Below, piece after piece: positions 18,854 to 27,587 of a stretch of 64,000 bases of DNA (positions are counted from its first letter, which is position 1; each line of letters opens with the position of its first letter). The translations under genes were made by a program, and so were the position numbers. Source of the stretch: WM-3-3 sp041660045 (lineage in GTDB: Bacteria > Pseudomonadota > Gammaproteobacteria > Methylococcales > Methylomonadaceae). The stretch covers positions 106,951 to 170,950 of the forward strand of contig JBAZXA010000008.1 in the NCBI GenBank assembly GCA_041660045.1, written 5' to 3'. A model generated the notes under the pieces. The model did not search any database, had not been told where the DNA came from, and saw only the letters and a list, made by a program, of their open reading frames with translations.

Positions 18854-20521
18854 ATGGCACAATATATCTATTCTATGAACCGGGTCGGAAAAATTGTCCC
18901 ACCCAAAAAATTTATTCTTAAAGACATTTCCTTATCTTTTTTTCCTGGCGCTAAAATAGGTGTCTTAGGCTTGAACGGTTCCGGAAAATCGACTCTACTA
19001 AAGATTATGGCAGGCATCGATAAGGAAATCGAAGGCGAAGCTATTCCACTTAAAGGTATTAAAATAGGCTATTTACCCCAAGAACCTCAGCTTGATGCTA
19101 GCAAAACTGTCCGTGGTAATGTTGAGGAGGCTGTTGCCGAAATTAAAGCCGTGCTAGACCGCTTTAATGAAGTAAATAATGCGTTTGCAGAACCTGATGC
19201 GGACTTTGATAAGCTGTTGGCTGAACAAGCCGAGTTGCAAGAAATAATAGAAGCGGCAGGCGCTTGGGAACTTGAAAGAAAACTTGAAATTGCTGCTGAT
19301 GCCCTGCGCTTACCCGAATGGGATGCCGATGTCACTAAATTATCAGGTGGCGAAAAGCGCCGCGTTGCCTTATGCCGCCTACTCTTATCCAATCCCGACA
19401 TGTTGTTACTGGATGAGCCAACTAACCATTTGGATGCTGAATCGGTAGCCTGGCTAGAACGATTTTTGCATGATTATCCTAGTACAGTTGTTGCAGTCAC
19501 CCATGACCGTTATTTCTTGGATAATGTCGCAGGCTGGATACTTGAGCTTGACCGGGGTGCTGGTATTCCGTGGGAAGGCAATTATTCAAGCTGGTTAGAA
19601 CAAAAAGAGAACCGCTTAGCGCAAGAAGAAAAACAAGAGTCTTCCCGTCAAAAAGCTATGAAGGCAGAGCTAGAATGGGTACGCTCCAATCCTAAGGGGC
19701 GGCATGCCAAAAGCAAAGCCAGGCTAGCGCGTTTTGAAGAACTTTCCTCCATCGAAGTGCAAAAACGCAATGAGACACAAGAGATTTATATCCCGCCCGG
19801 ACCACGCCTAGGTGATGTCGTCATAAATGCAGATAACATTAATAAAGCTTTTGGTGAGCGGCTATTAATCAATGACCTAAGCTTTAAATTACCGCCTGGT
19901 GGTATCGTCGGCATTATTGGACCAAATGGTGCAGGTAAAACTACTTTATTTCGCATGATGGCTGGCTTAGAAGCACCTGACTCCGGCACCTTAAGCATCG
20001 GCCAGAGCGTACAAATGGCCTATGTAGACCAGCTGCGGGATGATATGGATCCCAAAAAAACCGTGTGGGAAGAAATTTCAGACGGCTTGGATATGATTAC
20101 CGTTGGAAAATATGAAACACCGTCTAGATCCTATGTTGGACGTTTTAACTTTAAAGGCGCTGACCAACAAAAACGCATTAGTGAGTTATCGGGGGGAGAA
20201 CGCAATCGCGTACATCTAGCAAAATTGCTTAAAACAGGCGGAAATGTTTTATTACTGGACGAGCCAACCAACGATCTAGATGTCGAAACCCTTAGGGCAC
20301 TGGAAGAAGCTTTGCTTGCTTTTCCTGGCTGCGCAGTCGTTATCTCACATGACCGCTGGTTTTTAGACCGTATCGCTACGCATATGTTAGCTTTTGAAGG
20401 CGATAGCAATGTGGTTTGGTTTGAAGGTAACTATCAAGATTATGAAGCTGACCGCCATCGCCGTTTAGGTAGTGATGCAGACAATCCTCAGCGCCTAAAA
20501 TATAAAAAACTATCAACCTAA
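18854..20521 (+). CDS. ettA: Energy-dependent translational throttle protein EttA (ABC-F ATPase)
   Basis: A soluble ABC-F protein of 555 residues, the usual EttA length, which binds the ribosomal E site and gates the first elongation step according to the ATP/ADP ratio. Two ABC cassettes are visible: the first with GLNGSGKS (residues 39-46) and LSGGEKRRVAL, the second with GPNGAGKTT and LSGGERNRVHL. The linker between them holds the Arg/Lys-rich RSNPKGRHAKSKARLARFEEL that contacts the ribosome. The N-terminal MAQYIYSMNRVGKIVPP is characteristic of EttA rather than other ABC-F members. Confidence 0.95.
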   Translation: MAQYIYSMNRVGKIVPPKKFILKDISLSFFPGAKIGVLGLNGSGKSTLLKIMAGIDKEIEGEAIPLKGIKIGYLPQEPQLDASKTVRGNVEEAVAEIKAVLDRFNEVNNAFAEPDADFDKLLAEQAELQEIIEAAGAWELERKLEIAADALRLPEWDADVTKLSGGEKRRVALCRLLLSNPDMLLLDEPTNHLDAESVAWLERFLHDYPSTVVAVTHDRYFLDNVAGWILELDRGAGIPWEGNYSSWLEQKENRLAQEEKQESSRQKAMKAELEWVRSNPKGRHAKSKARLARFEELSSIEVQKRNETQEIYIPPGPRLGDVVINADNINKAFGERLLINDLSFKLPPGGIVGIIGPNGAGKTTLFRMMAGLEAPDSGTLSIGQSVQMAYVDQLRDDMDPKKTVWEEISDGLDMITVGKYETPSRSYVGRFNFKGADQQKRISELSGGERNRVHLAKLLKTGGNVLLLDEPTNDLDVETLRALEEALLAFPGCAVVISHDRWFLDRIATHMLAFEGDSNVVWFEGNYQDYEADRHRRLGSDADNPQRLKYKKLST

Positions 20522-20578
20522 AAGTTAGTCTTTCGTAGCCTTATTTTGGTTTGATATTACGCCGTAAACATAGAATGT

Positions 20579-20935
20579 TTAACCCGCAAATACCACATCA
20601 AATTGTTGCATTAAACCTGCAATATCTTTGCGGGAAACTTCTTGGCCGGATAAACCCAGTTGTGAAAACTGTAAGCCCCGTTCTTTTAATGATTCCGTCT
20701 CAACGTATATATTGTGGACATCATAAATTTTTAAGGCATTAAATATGGCTGCGGTATCTTTTAACCCAAATTGTTCTGCTGACTGCCGATTTTTAATTTG
20801 AAAAACACCATCATCAAGCAACAACAAGGAAACTTCCTGGTCAAATGCCGCAACCGTTAGGATAATGTCGAGCATTTCTTGCACATACCCACCTGAGTGC
20901 GGCCTTTTCCTTAACGTAAATAAGATTTTTTTCAT
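20579..20935 (-). CDS. tusC: Sulfur relay protein TusC/DsrF-like
   Basis: A 118-residue DsrE-fold protein. MKKILFTLRKRPHSGG at the N-terminus and the hydrophobic core segment VSLLLLDDGVFQI match TusC, the partner subunit in the TusBCD sulfur relay for 2-thiouridine in tRNA. The frame opens at a TTG at 20953, but the ATG at 20935 gives the normal TusC start and length and leaves 4 bases after the tusD stop. No tusB follows: the next gene downstream is the convergent ettA. A sulfur-oxidation DsrEF role is less likely without dsr genes nearby. Confidence 0.78.
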   Translation of the reverse strand: MKKILFTLRKRPHSGGYVQEMLDIILTVAAFDQEVSLLLLDDGVFQIKNRQSAEQFGLKDTAAIFNALKIYDVHNIYVETESLKERGLQFSQLGLSGQEVSRKDIAGLMQQFDVVFAG

Positions 20936-20939
20936 CACT

Positions 20940-21329
20940 TTAGCCAAAAACAATAAATCGGTCTGCCAGAATTACGGCTTCTACCAATTGACCTAAACCT
21001 GAAATTCTAAAACCATTGGCCAAATCATTATCCAATTTACCCTGCCTTTTAGCTTCATCCACCACCAATAAACCCCGCCTTTGTGCTGCTGATATGCAAA
21101 CCACCAAATCAATATCATTTTGCTGCGCCAAATTTGTCCATTGCTTAGAACTATACTGCTCATCATCAGGTGGCGTATTGTATTTAAAAGCATGATAAAT
21201 ACCGTCATGATAAAAAAACACGCGTATGATCTGATGCTTTTGCGCGATAGCAGCTTTTATGAATTGATAGGCAGAATAACCGCCTTGTGACTGATACGGG
21301 CTAGTATTAATTTGAATAGCAAATTTCAT
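20940..21329 (-). CDS. tusD: Sulfur relay protein TusD/DsrE-like
   Basis: A 129-residue sulfurtransferase of the DsrE/TusD family that accepts persulfide sulfur and passes it towards TusE. The active cysteine is Cys78 in DLVVCISAAQRRG, at the same position as in E. coli TusD. The N-terminal segment NTSPYQSQGGYSAYQFIKAA is typical. It is followed directly by tusC, but no tusB is present, so the heterohexamer may be incomplete or encoded in two places. Confidence 0.82.
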   Translation of the reverse strand: MKFAIQINTSPYQSQGGYSAYQFIKAAIAQKHQIIRVFFYHDGIYHAFKYNTPPDDEQYSSKQWTNLAQQNDIDLVVCISAAQRRGLLVVDEAKRQGKLDNDLANGFRISGLGQLVEAVILADRFIVFG

Positions 21330-21455
21330 GTTTTAGCATATGATGATAGCGATTGAAAGTATCCTTACCGCACCATTATAATCTTAATATATACATGGCT
21401 TTGATACCAAATTATCAGTTCTGGAACCATATTTTCTTAACCCAGTCATATTATC

Positions 21456-22913
21456 ATGATAATTAAACATAAATTACTCGCTTTGGCACTGGGTCTAGCC
21501 TTAATCCCCACACCCCATTTTGCCGCGGAGCAGGATAAAATCTTATTGCCTGACATTGGTGATTCTTCAGGCACGTTAATTTCCCCCGCACAGGAACAAG
21601 AGCTAGGCGAAGCTTTTTTTAGGAGCCTACATAGCCAATTAAGCATTAACCAAGATCCCGAAATCCAATATTATATTAACGCTATCGGCCACCATTTGGT
21701 TGCTAACAGCGATACGCCCGGCTACCCTTTCCACTTTTTTGTTGTTATGGAAAACGACATCAATGCCTTTGCAGGTCCAGGTGGATACATAGGCGTGAAT
21801 TCTGGCCTAATTTTAGTCACAGAAGCTGAAAGTGAATTAGCTTCAGTTATGGCGCATGAAATTGCACATGTCACACAACGCCACTTATATCGCGCATTTG
21901 AAGCCGCTAGCCGGCTTTCTATCCCCACTGCCGTTGCGACTTTGGCCGCAATTTTGGTCGGCACCCAATCACCCGCTTTAGGGCAAGCAGCCATAGTTGC
22001 CGCACAAGCAGGCAGTGCCCAGTTCCAAATTAATTTTACCCGAGAAAATGAAGAGGAAGCCGATCGTGTAGGCATGCAAACATTGGCGGGCTCCCATTAT
22101 GACCCACGCAGCATGCCGACATTTTTTGAGCGTCTTCAGCAATCTACCCGCTATGTCGGTAATAATGTCCCAGAATTCTTAAGAACCCACCCTGTCACCG
22201 TGTCACGGATTTCGGACTCACGGGGTCGCGCTGAAAGCTACCCTTATAAACAATTTCCCGACTCTATGGATTATCAATTGGCAAGAACTAGGCTCCGAAT
22301 TATAAGTATAAATGACGCTAAACAAGCTTTAGAATATTTTCAGCCTAAATTAACCCAAGGTACTAGCGAGCAGCGCGCTGTTGCCCGTTACGGTTTGGGC
22401 TTAGCTTTATTAGCTATGCAAAAATTCCAAGATGCCAAAGACATTTTTAGCCCCTTAATAAAAGATTTCCCTGAACAAGTCCAATTTTTGACTGCTCTTG
22501 CCCGCACTGAATTAGAAGCAAAAAACTACTCCAGTGCTTTGGCCATATATGAAAAAGCCAGTTCACAGTTTTCTGGAAATGATAGTATTAAATATGAATA
22601 TATCCGCGCTTTATTAAAAGCAGGCAAGCCAGAATTGGCAAAACAAAATTTGTTGGCATTAAATAGCAAATTCCAAAAGCAACCCCTTTATTTAGAATTA
22701 TTGGCTGAAGTCTATAGTGATTTAGGCCAACCTGCCGAATCCCATCGTTATCTTGCAGAATATTATTTTGCATCTGGCCAACCGAAAGCCGCCGTCACCC
22801 AAATAAAACTCGCTCAAAAAGAGCATGGCCTTTCCTTTCAATTAGCCTCCATATTAAACGAAAGGCTAAACTTTTTTTTAGCTGAACTCGCCGATGCTAG
22901 GATCACACGATAA
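21456..22913 (+). CDS. bepA: Periplasmic M48 metalloprotease/chaperone BepA-like, with TPR domain
   Basis: A 485-residue protein with an N-terminal signal peptide (cleavage near residue 23, HFAAEQ). The zinc motif HEIAH lies at residues 134-138, and the third ligand region EEEADRVGMQTL follows near residue 200. The C-terminal half, from about residue 290, consists of TPR-like repeats. This layout matches BepA, which assembles or degrades outer-membrane proteins such as LptD in E. coli. The gene is monocistronic here. Occurrence in the same 10 kb as surA and lptD is interesting but not an operon. Confidence 0.9.
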   Translation: MIIKHKLLALALGLALIPTPHFAAEQDKILLPDIGDSSGTLISPAQEQELGEAFFRSLHSQLSINQDPEIQYYINAIGHHLVANSDTPGYPFHFFVVMENDINAFAGPGGYIGVNSGLILVTEAESELASVMAHEIAHVTQRHLYRAFEAASRLSIPTAVATLAAILVGTQSPALGQAAIVAAQAGSAQFQINFTRENEEEADRVGMQTLAGSHYDPRSMPTFFERLQQSTRYVGNNVPEFLRTHPVTVSRISDSRGRAESYPYKQFPDSMDYQLARTRLRIISINDAKQALEYFQPKLTQGTSEQRAVARYGLGLALLAMQKFQDAKDIFSPLIKDFPEQVQFLTALARTELEAKNYSSALAIYEKASSQFSGNDSIKYEYIRALLKAGKPELAKQNLLALNSKFQKQPLYLELLAEVYSDLGQPAESHRYLAEYYFASGQPKAAVTQIKLAQKEHGLSFQLASILNERLNFFLAELADARITR

Positions 22914-23388
22914 GTCCAATCGAGGATAATTAGCAGTAGAAACTTTCGAGTCGAAACTATTTTCTTAAAAACCTTGTTTTTTATAGACACCCAGGTCTTT
23001 TTTAAATAGAATGGCTGCAGCTTAAGGATGAGCCTCGGGTTTTCCGAGTAATGAGGAGGATCGAGCCAATTGGCTATATAATTATAATAATATAGAACTA
23101 TAAAGTTGGGCTTTGTGTACAGCAAACATCTATCGCACAAATAAAAAAAACAATAACGCCCGATGATGCCCGCTAAAGCGGGCTTTTTATTGCCTACAGC
23201 ATTTTCATCCATACCCACTTGCCAAGTGTCTATCTCATTGCTGTATAGTGGATGAAAGACTTATTTTATCTTTAGACATCGATAAGCATTTAGGCCTTAT
23301 TAAATAACCACAAAATTTATCCGTTTATAGTTATAATGCCTGCATCTTCAATCCATGTTGATTAATAATCATAAAGGATGTACGCACG
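22914..23388. other. Intergenic region after bepA with an orphan terminator
   Basis: About 475 bases with no convincing gene. It contains a CTCGG-TTTT-CCGAG hairpin near 23036-23050, an AT-rich stretch with TATAAT-like hexamers at 23077-23088, and a strong terminator at 23168-23188. The terminator lies about 250 bases beyond bepA, which leaves room for a small RNA, but no direct evidence for one exists. Confidence 0.45.
23168..23188 (+). terminator. Rho-independent terminator
   Basis: The perfect stem GCCCGC-TAAA-GCGGGC is followed by TTTTTATT. Orientation is plus strand. It could end the bepA transcript or a separate short transcript in the gap. Confidence 0.8.
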
Positions 23389-24321
23389 ATGGCCTACCCT
23401 ATCCAATCCATTCTAGAAAATCAAATCTCAGTTATAAAAAACCATAAGTATTACCAATACCTTTTGGCATTAGACCCTATCAAACGGTGGGCTATTATCA
23501 GCGGGCTATTTCTACTTTCCCAATTGCTAATATTTGGAAGTTTGTACCTTTTGTTTGGCAAAGTTGTTGTCGTAGGATTTTTAGCTAGTATTTTTGCAGG
23601 CTTAGCCACCGGACTAGGTGCTTTACCGGCACTTTTTTTTAAGCGCATACCCAACACATTATTTAGTTCTTTATTAGGTGCCGCAGCTGGTGTCATGTTA
23701 GCGGCAACATCTTTTTCCTTGTTAATGCCAGGGATAATTTATGGCAATCATACATCCCCAGGCTATGGCATCTACACCGTTTCTATAGGCATGTTTATAG
23801 GGGCATTATTTTTGCATTTCGCAGACCGTAATCTACCTCACATCCGTTTAGAATCAGCTTTAGGTACTACTACAAATTCTTTTGATAAGATTAAGCTATT
23901 TATTTTAGCAATTACCATACATAACTTTCCGGAGGGTATGTCTGTAGGCGTGAGTTTTGGTTCCGGAAATTTTAATGATGGTCTTATACTCGCGGTTGCT
24001 GTTGCCCTACAAAATATACCTGAAGGCTTAGCGGTTGCCTTACCATTAGTCGGATTAGGCTATAACAAAGGAAAAGCCGTCGCTATTGCATTGGCAACCG
24101 GATTAGTGGAACCCATCGGTGGCTTATTGGGCGTAACAATGGTCACGTTATTTCAACCTTTACTAGCGATCACTATGGGTTTTGCTGCTGGCGCAATGCT
24201 GTTTGTTATCAGCGAAGAAATTATTCCGGAAACCCATATTAAAGGGCGTTCACGTTATGCTACGTTTGCTTTAATGGGCGGTTTTATTATTATGATGATC
24301 TTGGATAATTTGCTAAGCTAA
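23389..24321 (+). CDS. ZIP-family metal transporter (ZupT/GufA-like)
   Basis: A 310-residue inner-membrane protein with about eight hydrophobic segments. The metal-binding helices carry HNFPEGMSVGVSFGSG (helix IV) and NIPEGLAVALP (helix V), the defining ZIP motifs. A glycine-rich segment (GLVEPIGGLLGV) follows. It should import divalent metal such as Zn, Fe or Mn. The ATG is preceded by AAGGATG. The next gene, a GDT1-type transporter, starts 27 bases downstream, so the two probably form a metal-homeostasis operon. Confidence 0.9.
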   Translation: MAYPIQSILENQISVIKNHKYYQYLLALDPIKRWAIISGLFLLSQLLIFGSLYLLFGKVVVVGFLASIFAGLATGLGALPALFFKRIPNTLFSSLLGAAAGVMLAATSFSLLMPGIIYGNHTSPGYGIYTVSIGMFIGALFLHFADRNLPHIRLESALGTTTNSFDKIKLFILAITIHNFPEGMSVGVSFGSGNFNDGLILAVAVALQNIPEGLAVALPLVGLGYNKGKAVAIALATGLVEPIGGLLGVTMVTLFQPLLAITMGFAAGAMLFVISEEIIPETHIKGRSRYATFALMGGFIIMMILDNLLS

Positions 24322-24348
24322 AAAGCTCCAATTAAATCAACGCTAAAT

Positions 24349-25035
24349 ATGCAAGAATATTTAATCAATCTTATCCAAACCTCTATCAATGCCGTTAGCC
24401 AATTCCTTACTCAAATTCATTTAGCAGACCCATCGGTAACCGCTGCCGCTTCTAGTTTTATACTCATTGTTGCAGCAGAGATGGGTGACAAAAGCCAACT
24501 CGTTTGCATGACCTTAGCCTCCAAGCACAAAGCTATACCCATTTTACTAGGCGCAACCCTAGCTTTTGCATTTTTAAATACACTGGCTGTGGCGTTCGGT
24601 TTGGCTATTGCAGAATGGTTACCAAAATACATAGTGGCTAGCACCGTTAGCGTCTTATTCGCCGGTTTTGGTCTAAATGCCCTCTTCTTTAATGACTATG
24701 AAAACACTGAAAACATCCAAGAAAAAACGGCACATAACGCTTTTTTTACGACATTTTTATTGATTACACTCGCTGAATTTGGCGATAAAACCCAACTGGC
24801 AGTGGTTGCCCTTAGTAGTACAAACCCGCCTATAGCTGTCTGGTTGGGTGCGACTACCGCCTTAATGCTCACCTCTGCACTAGGCATTGTGGTAGGACGT
24901 ATTTTAATGCAAAAAATATCACTGTCTAGCCTGCACAAGGCTAGTGGTTATATATTTTTGATTTTGTCCATTGCAGCTGGCTACAAGGCATACATGGCTT
25001 TTCCAGATAATTGGCTTAAACTTGGAACTGACTAA
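24349..25035 (+). CDS. GDT1/TMEM165-family (UPF0016) Mn2+/Ca2+ transporter
   Basis: A 228-residue membrane protein with two homologous halves, each carrying the family motif E-x-G-D-K-[ST]: EMGDKSQ at residues 44-50 and EFGDKTQ near residue 144. Bacterial relatives (MneA-type) export manganese. It lies 27 bases after the ZIP transporter, so import and export of the same metal may be balanced; this pairing is an inference. Confidence 0.9.
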   Translation: MQEYLINLIQTSINAVSQFLTQIHLADPSVTAAASSFILIVAAEMGDKSQLVCMTLASKHKAIPILLGATLAFAFLNTLAVAFGLAIAEWLPKYIVASTVSVLFAGFGLNALFFNDYENTENIQEKTAHNAFFTTFLLITLAEFGDKTQLAVVALSSTNPPIAVWLGATTALMLTSALGIVVGRILMQKISLSSLHKASGYIFLILSIAAGYKAYMAFPDNWLKLGTD

Positions 25036-25066
25036 GCCCAGGCTAAACGTTTAAAGCCAGCCAAAT

Positions 25067-26224
25067 TTAATTTGGTTTTGCACTCACTTCAAGCAAGCCC
25101 GAATCAATACCCAATAATAACTCTCCTTTTAGTAGCCCCATTAATTCTTTTCCCGCCATATTATGTCGCCAACCATGCAAGAGTGGGGAATCCTCATCAT
25201 TAAACATAAGATTTTCAAGATCTTTACGGGTGGCTAAAATAATCGGGTTTAGCTGGTTTTCTTCAGCGCGTATGCGAACCAGCGCAGTTAATATATCTAA
25301 AATTGCTTCGTGCTGTTGGGTTAACTTTGCAGGACGGCCTTTTTCATTGAGTGCGATCGGTGCGCGCTGCTTAGCGATTGAAATTAATTGGCTGATATGC
25401 TCACCATAACGAGTCAGCATCCGTTCATTCATACCTCTAATATTGGCTAATTGAACCGTAGTCTCCGGCTGCAGCTTCGCTAAATCAAATAACACTTCAT
25501 CACGCAGCAACCAGTTACGCGGTCGATTTATCGATTGCGCTGTTTTTTCGCGCCATTCTGCCAATGTTTGTACGATGGATAATTGCTTGCCCGTAAGTTT
25601 ATTCTTGCCTTTAATTTTATACCAAGCCTGTTCAGGTATTACTTGATATAAGTCTGGGTTGGAAAGTTCAGCAAAATCATTCCTCAGCCAATCCATACGC
25701 CCTAACTCGCTGAGCTTTTGGCACATAATCTGGTAGATTTGACAAAGATAAATGACATCATCGGCCGCGTATTGGATTTCAGCGTCAGATAACGGCCGTT
25801 TACTCCAATCTGCACGCGTATGGGCTTTGCTGAGGTTGATATTAAGAAAACTGGACACCAACATGGCATAGCCTGGATTTTCTTGAAAACCTAATAATGG
25901 CGCAGCAATTTGAGTATCAAAAAGTGGTTGTGGCACTTTTCCCATTAATTGATAAAATATTTCCAAATCTTGACGGCAGGAATGGAAGACTTTGATGATA
26001 TTAGTGTTATACAACACTTCAAAAAGTCTGCTTAAGTCTGTTAACGCAATAGGGTCGACACAAACAACCCAATCTGGCGTGGCAATTTGCAGCAAACAAA
26101 ATTGTGGATAATAGGTTTTTTCCCTTAAAAACTCCGTATCTAATGCTAACCAAGGTGCTAACAGTATCTTTTCACATAATTGGTTTAACTGAACTGGCGT
26201 ATTAATATATTCAATATTCGTCAT
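25067..26224 (-). CDS. rnd: Ribonuclease D
   Basis: A 385-residue 3'-5' exoribonuclease acting on tRNA 3' ends. The DEDDy exonuclease domain is at the N-terminus, with LALDTEFLREKTYYP (Exo I) near residue 27, FHSCRQDLEIF (Exo II) and YAADDVIYLCQIY (Exo III). An HRDC domain with LAEWREKTAQSINRPRNWLLRDE follows at about residues 215-300. Length and order are normal for Gammaproteobacteria. It is convergent with the GDT1 gene. Confidence 0.93.
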   Translation of the reverse strand: MTNIEYINTPVQLNQLCEKILLAPWLALDTEFLREKTYYPQFCLLQIATPDWVVCVDPIALTDLSRLFEVLYNTNIIKVFHSCRQDLEIFYQLMGKVPQPLFDTQIAAPLLGFQENPGYAMLVSSFLNINLSKAHTRADWSKRPLSDAEIQYAADDVIYLCQIYQIMCQKLSELGRMDWLRNDFAELSNPDLYQVIPEQAWYKIKGKNKLTGKQLSIVQTLAEWREKTAQSINRPRNWLLRDEVLFDLAKLQPETTVQLANIRGMNERMLTRYGEHISQLISIAKQRAPIALNEKGRPAKLTQQHEAILDILTALVRIRAEENQLNPIILATRKDLENLMFNDEDSPLLHGWRHNMAGKELMGLLKGELLLGIDSGLLEVSAKPN

Positions 26225-26332
26225 ATTATTTAAGATTGTCTATTCAATAAATACCAACACACCTGAGCATACAAGTGCTAAAGCATTTAAAAATTTGGTG
26301 GTAGAATCTAGCCTTTTATCATATGGATAACT

Positions 26333-26965
26333 ATGCAATATCGTATTATCCCTGTCACCACCTACCAACAAAACTGTACCTTATTGATCTGCAATCAATC
26401 GCGTAAAGCAGCAGTAGTTGACCCTGGCGGTGATATTGAACTCATCCTAGAACATGTCGCTGGCGAAAATGTACAGCTTGAATCTATTTTGCTAACCCAT
26501 GGCCATCTCGACCATATAGGCGCCGCCGCTGTTCTAGCCAGTCAACTGGGGATCCCTATTTTAGGCCCTCATCCAGACGATCAATTTTGGATGGATGCCA
26601 TACCCATGCAATGTCAGATGTTTAATTTCCCTATCATTGGCGCGTTTCTTCCCACGCGTTGGTTATATCAAGGCGACACCGTCAAAGTCGGACTAGCTGA
26701 GCTTGATGTCTTACATTGCCCAGGCCATACCCCTGGGCATGTGGTATTTCTGCATAAGGCCTCAAAGCTGGCATTAGTGGGTGATGTCCTGTTTAAAGGC
26801 ACCATCGGCCGTACGGACTTCCCTAAAGGTGATTACAACTGCCTTATTAATTCTATCCAACAAAACTTATGGCCATTAGGTAAAGATATCGCATTTATTC
26901 CTGGCCACGGCCCCATGTCTACTTTCGGCGAGGAAATGCGGAGCAATCCTTTTGTTAAAGTTTAG
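26333..26965 (+). CDS. gloC: MBL-fold hydrolase, GloC/YcbL-like (type II glyoxalase)
   Basis: A 210-residue metallo-beta-lactamase-fold protein. THGHLDHIG gives the HxHxDH metal ligands. Further ligands are in HCPGHTPGHV and the aspartate of GDVLFKGTIGRTD. The motif PGHGP near the C-terminus completes the site. The compact length without the long C-terminal domain of GloB fits GloC/YcbL, which hydrolyses S-lactoylglutathione. The exact thioester substrate is inferred. Confidence 0.87.
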   Translation: MQYRIIPVTTYQQNCTLLICNQSRKAAVVDPGGDIELILEHVAGENVQLESILLTHGHLDHIGAAAVLASQLGIPILGPHPDDQFWMDAIPMQCQMFNFPIIGAFLPTRWLYQGDTVKVGLAELDVLHCPGHTPGHVVFLHKASKLALVGDVLFKGTIGRTDFPKGDYNCLINSIQQNLWPLGKDIAFIPGHGPMSTFGEEMRSNPFVKV

Positions 26966-26973
26966 TCTAAAAC

Positions 26974-27537
26974 CTATGGTTCAATAGCAGAGTGCAAGAC
27001 AGCTGACTCGGCTGCACCCGGCATAGTAGTTTTACGTTGCCGTCCACGTCGAAAATTACGGCGTTTTTTATTGATAGATTTTAAACGCTTTATTTCTAAA
27101 GGCTTTTGGCCAATTTCTACGGTTTTTAAATGTACAAATATATCGGCTGGCATGCCTTCAGGTAACTCGATAATCGTATAGTCACCTTGAATATTAACAT
27201 TTTGGATATTATTTTTATCCACACCCGACTCCTCGACTAATACTTTAATCAAACTGTCCAAGGTGCAATGATGCTTGCTGCCCACTTCTAAACGATAACG
27301 TACCATTTTAATATTGGGCAGGATAATGTCCGCTACCGTTTGCTCCAATGTTTTGGATGCGGATAAAACCTGGGTTTGGGTAAACAGATACGCCAATGCC
27401 GCGGCACAATCTAATAAGCTAACACCTAAATTTCCCGCAATAGCATTAATATCAGCCCTCTGCCCTACCAAGTTCTGTTGGTCAAGAACTTGCCTAAGCT
27501 GAAATTGTAAAGCTGCTTGCTCGTTAGATTGGGACAC
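26974..27537 (-). CDS. Stand-alone DbpA-type RNA-binding domain protein
   Basis: A 187-residue protein. Residues 95-160 (RYRLEVGSKHHCTLDSLIK through EIKRLKSINKK) resemble the C-terminal RNA-binding domain of the DEAD-box helicases DbpA and CsdA. A very basic tail (NKKRRNFRRGRQRK) follows, and no helicase domain is present. The N-terminal 90 residues look helical and are not recognised. The start appears to be GTG with an AGGAAGAC ribosome-binding site. It lies 50 bases after surA in the same direction. The function is unknown; RNA binding is inferred from the domain. Confidence 0.75.
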   Translation of the reverse strand: MSQSNEQAALQFQLRQVLDQQNLVGQRADINAIAGNLGVSLLDCAAALAYLFTQTQVLSASKTLEQTVADIILPNIKMVRYRLEVGSKHHCTLDSLIKVLVEESGVDKNNIQNVNIQGDYTIIELPEGMPADIFVHLKTVEIGQKPLEIKRLKSINKKRRNFRRGRQRKTTMPGAAESAVLHSAIEP

Positions 27538-27587
27538 GTGGTTGTCTTCCTGATACTGATACGCGTTATTATTGAATTAAGCGACAA

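Noticed and set aside
22838..23218. 126-residue minus-strand frame over the end of bepA
   Set aside because: It runs over the bepA 3' end and through the terminator hairpin; composition is not protein-like.
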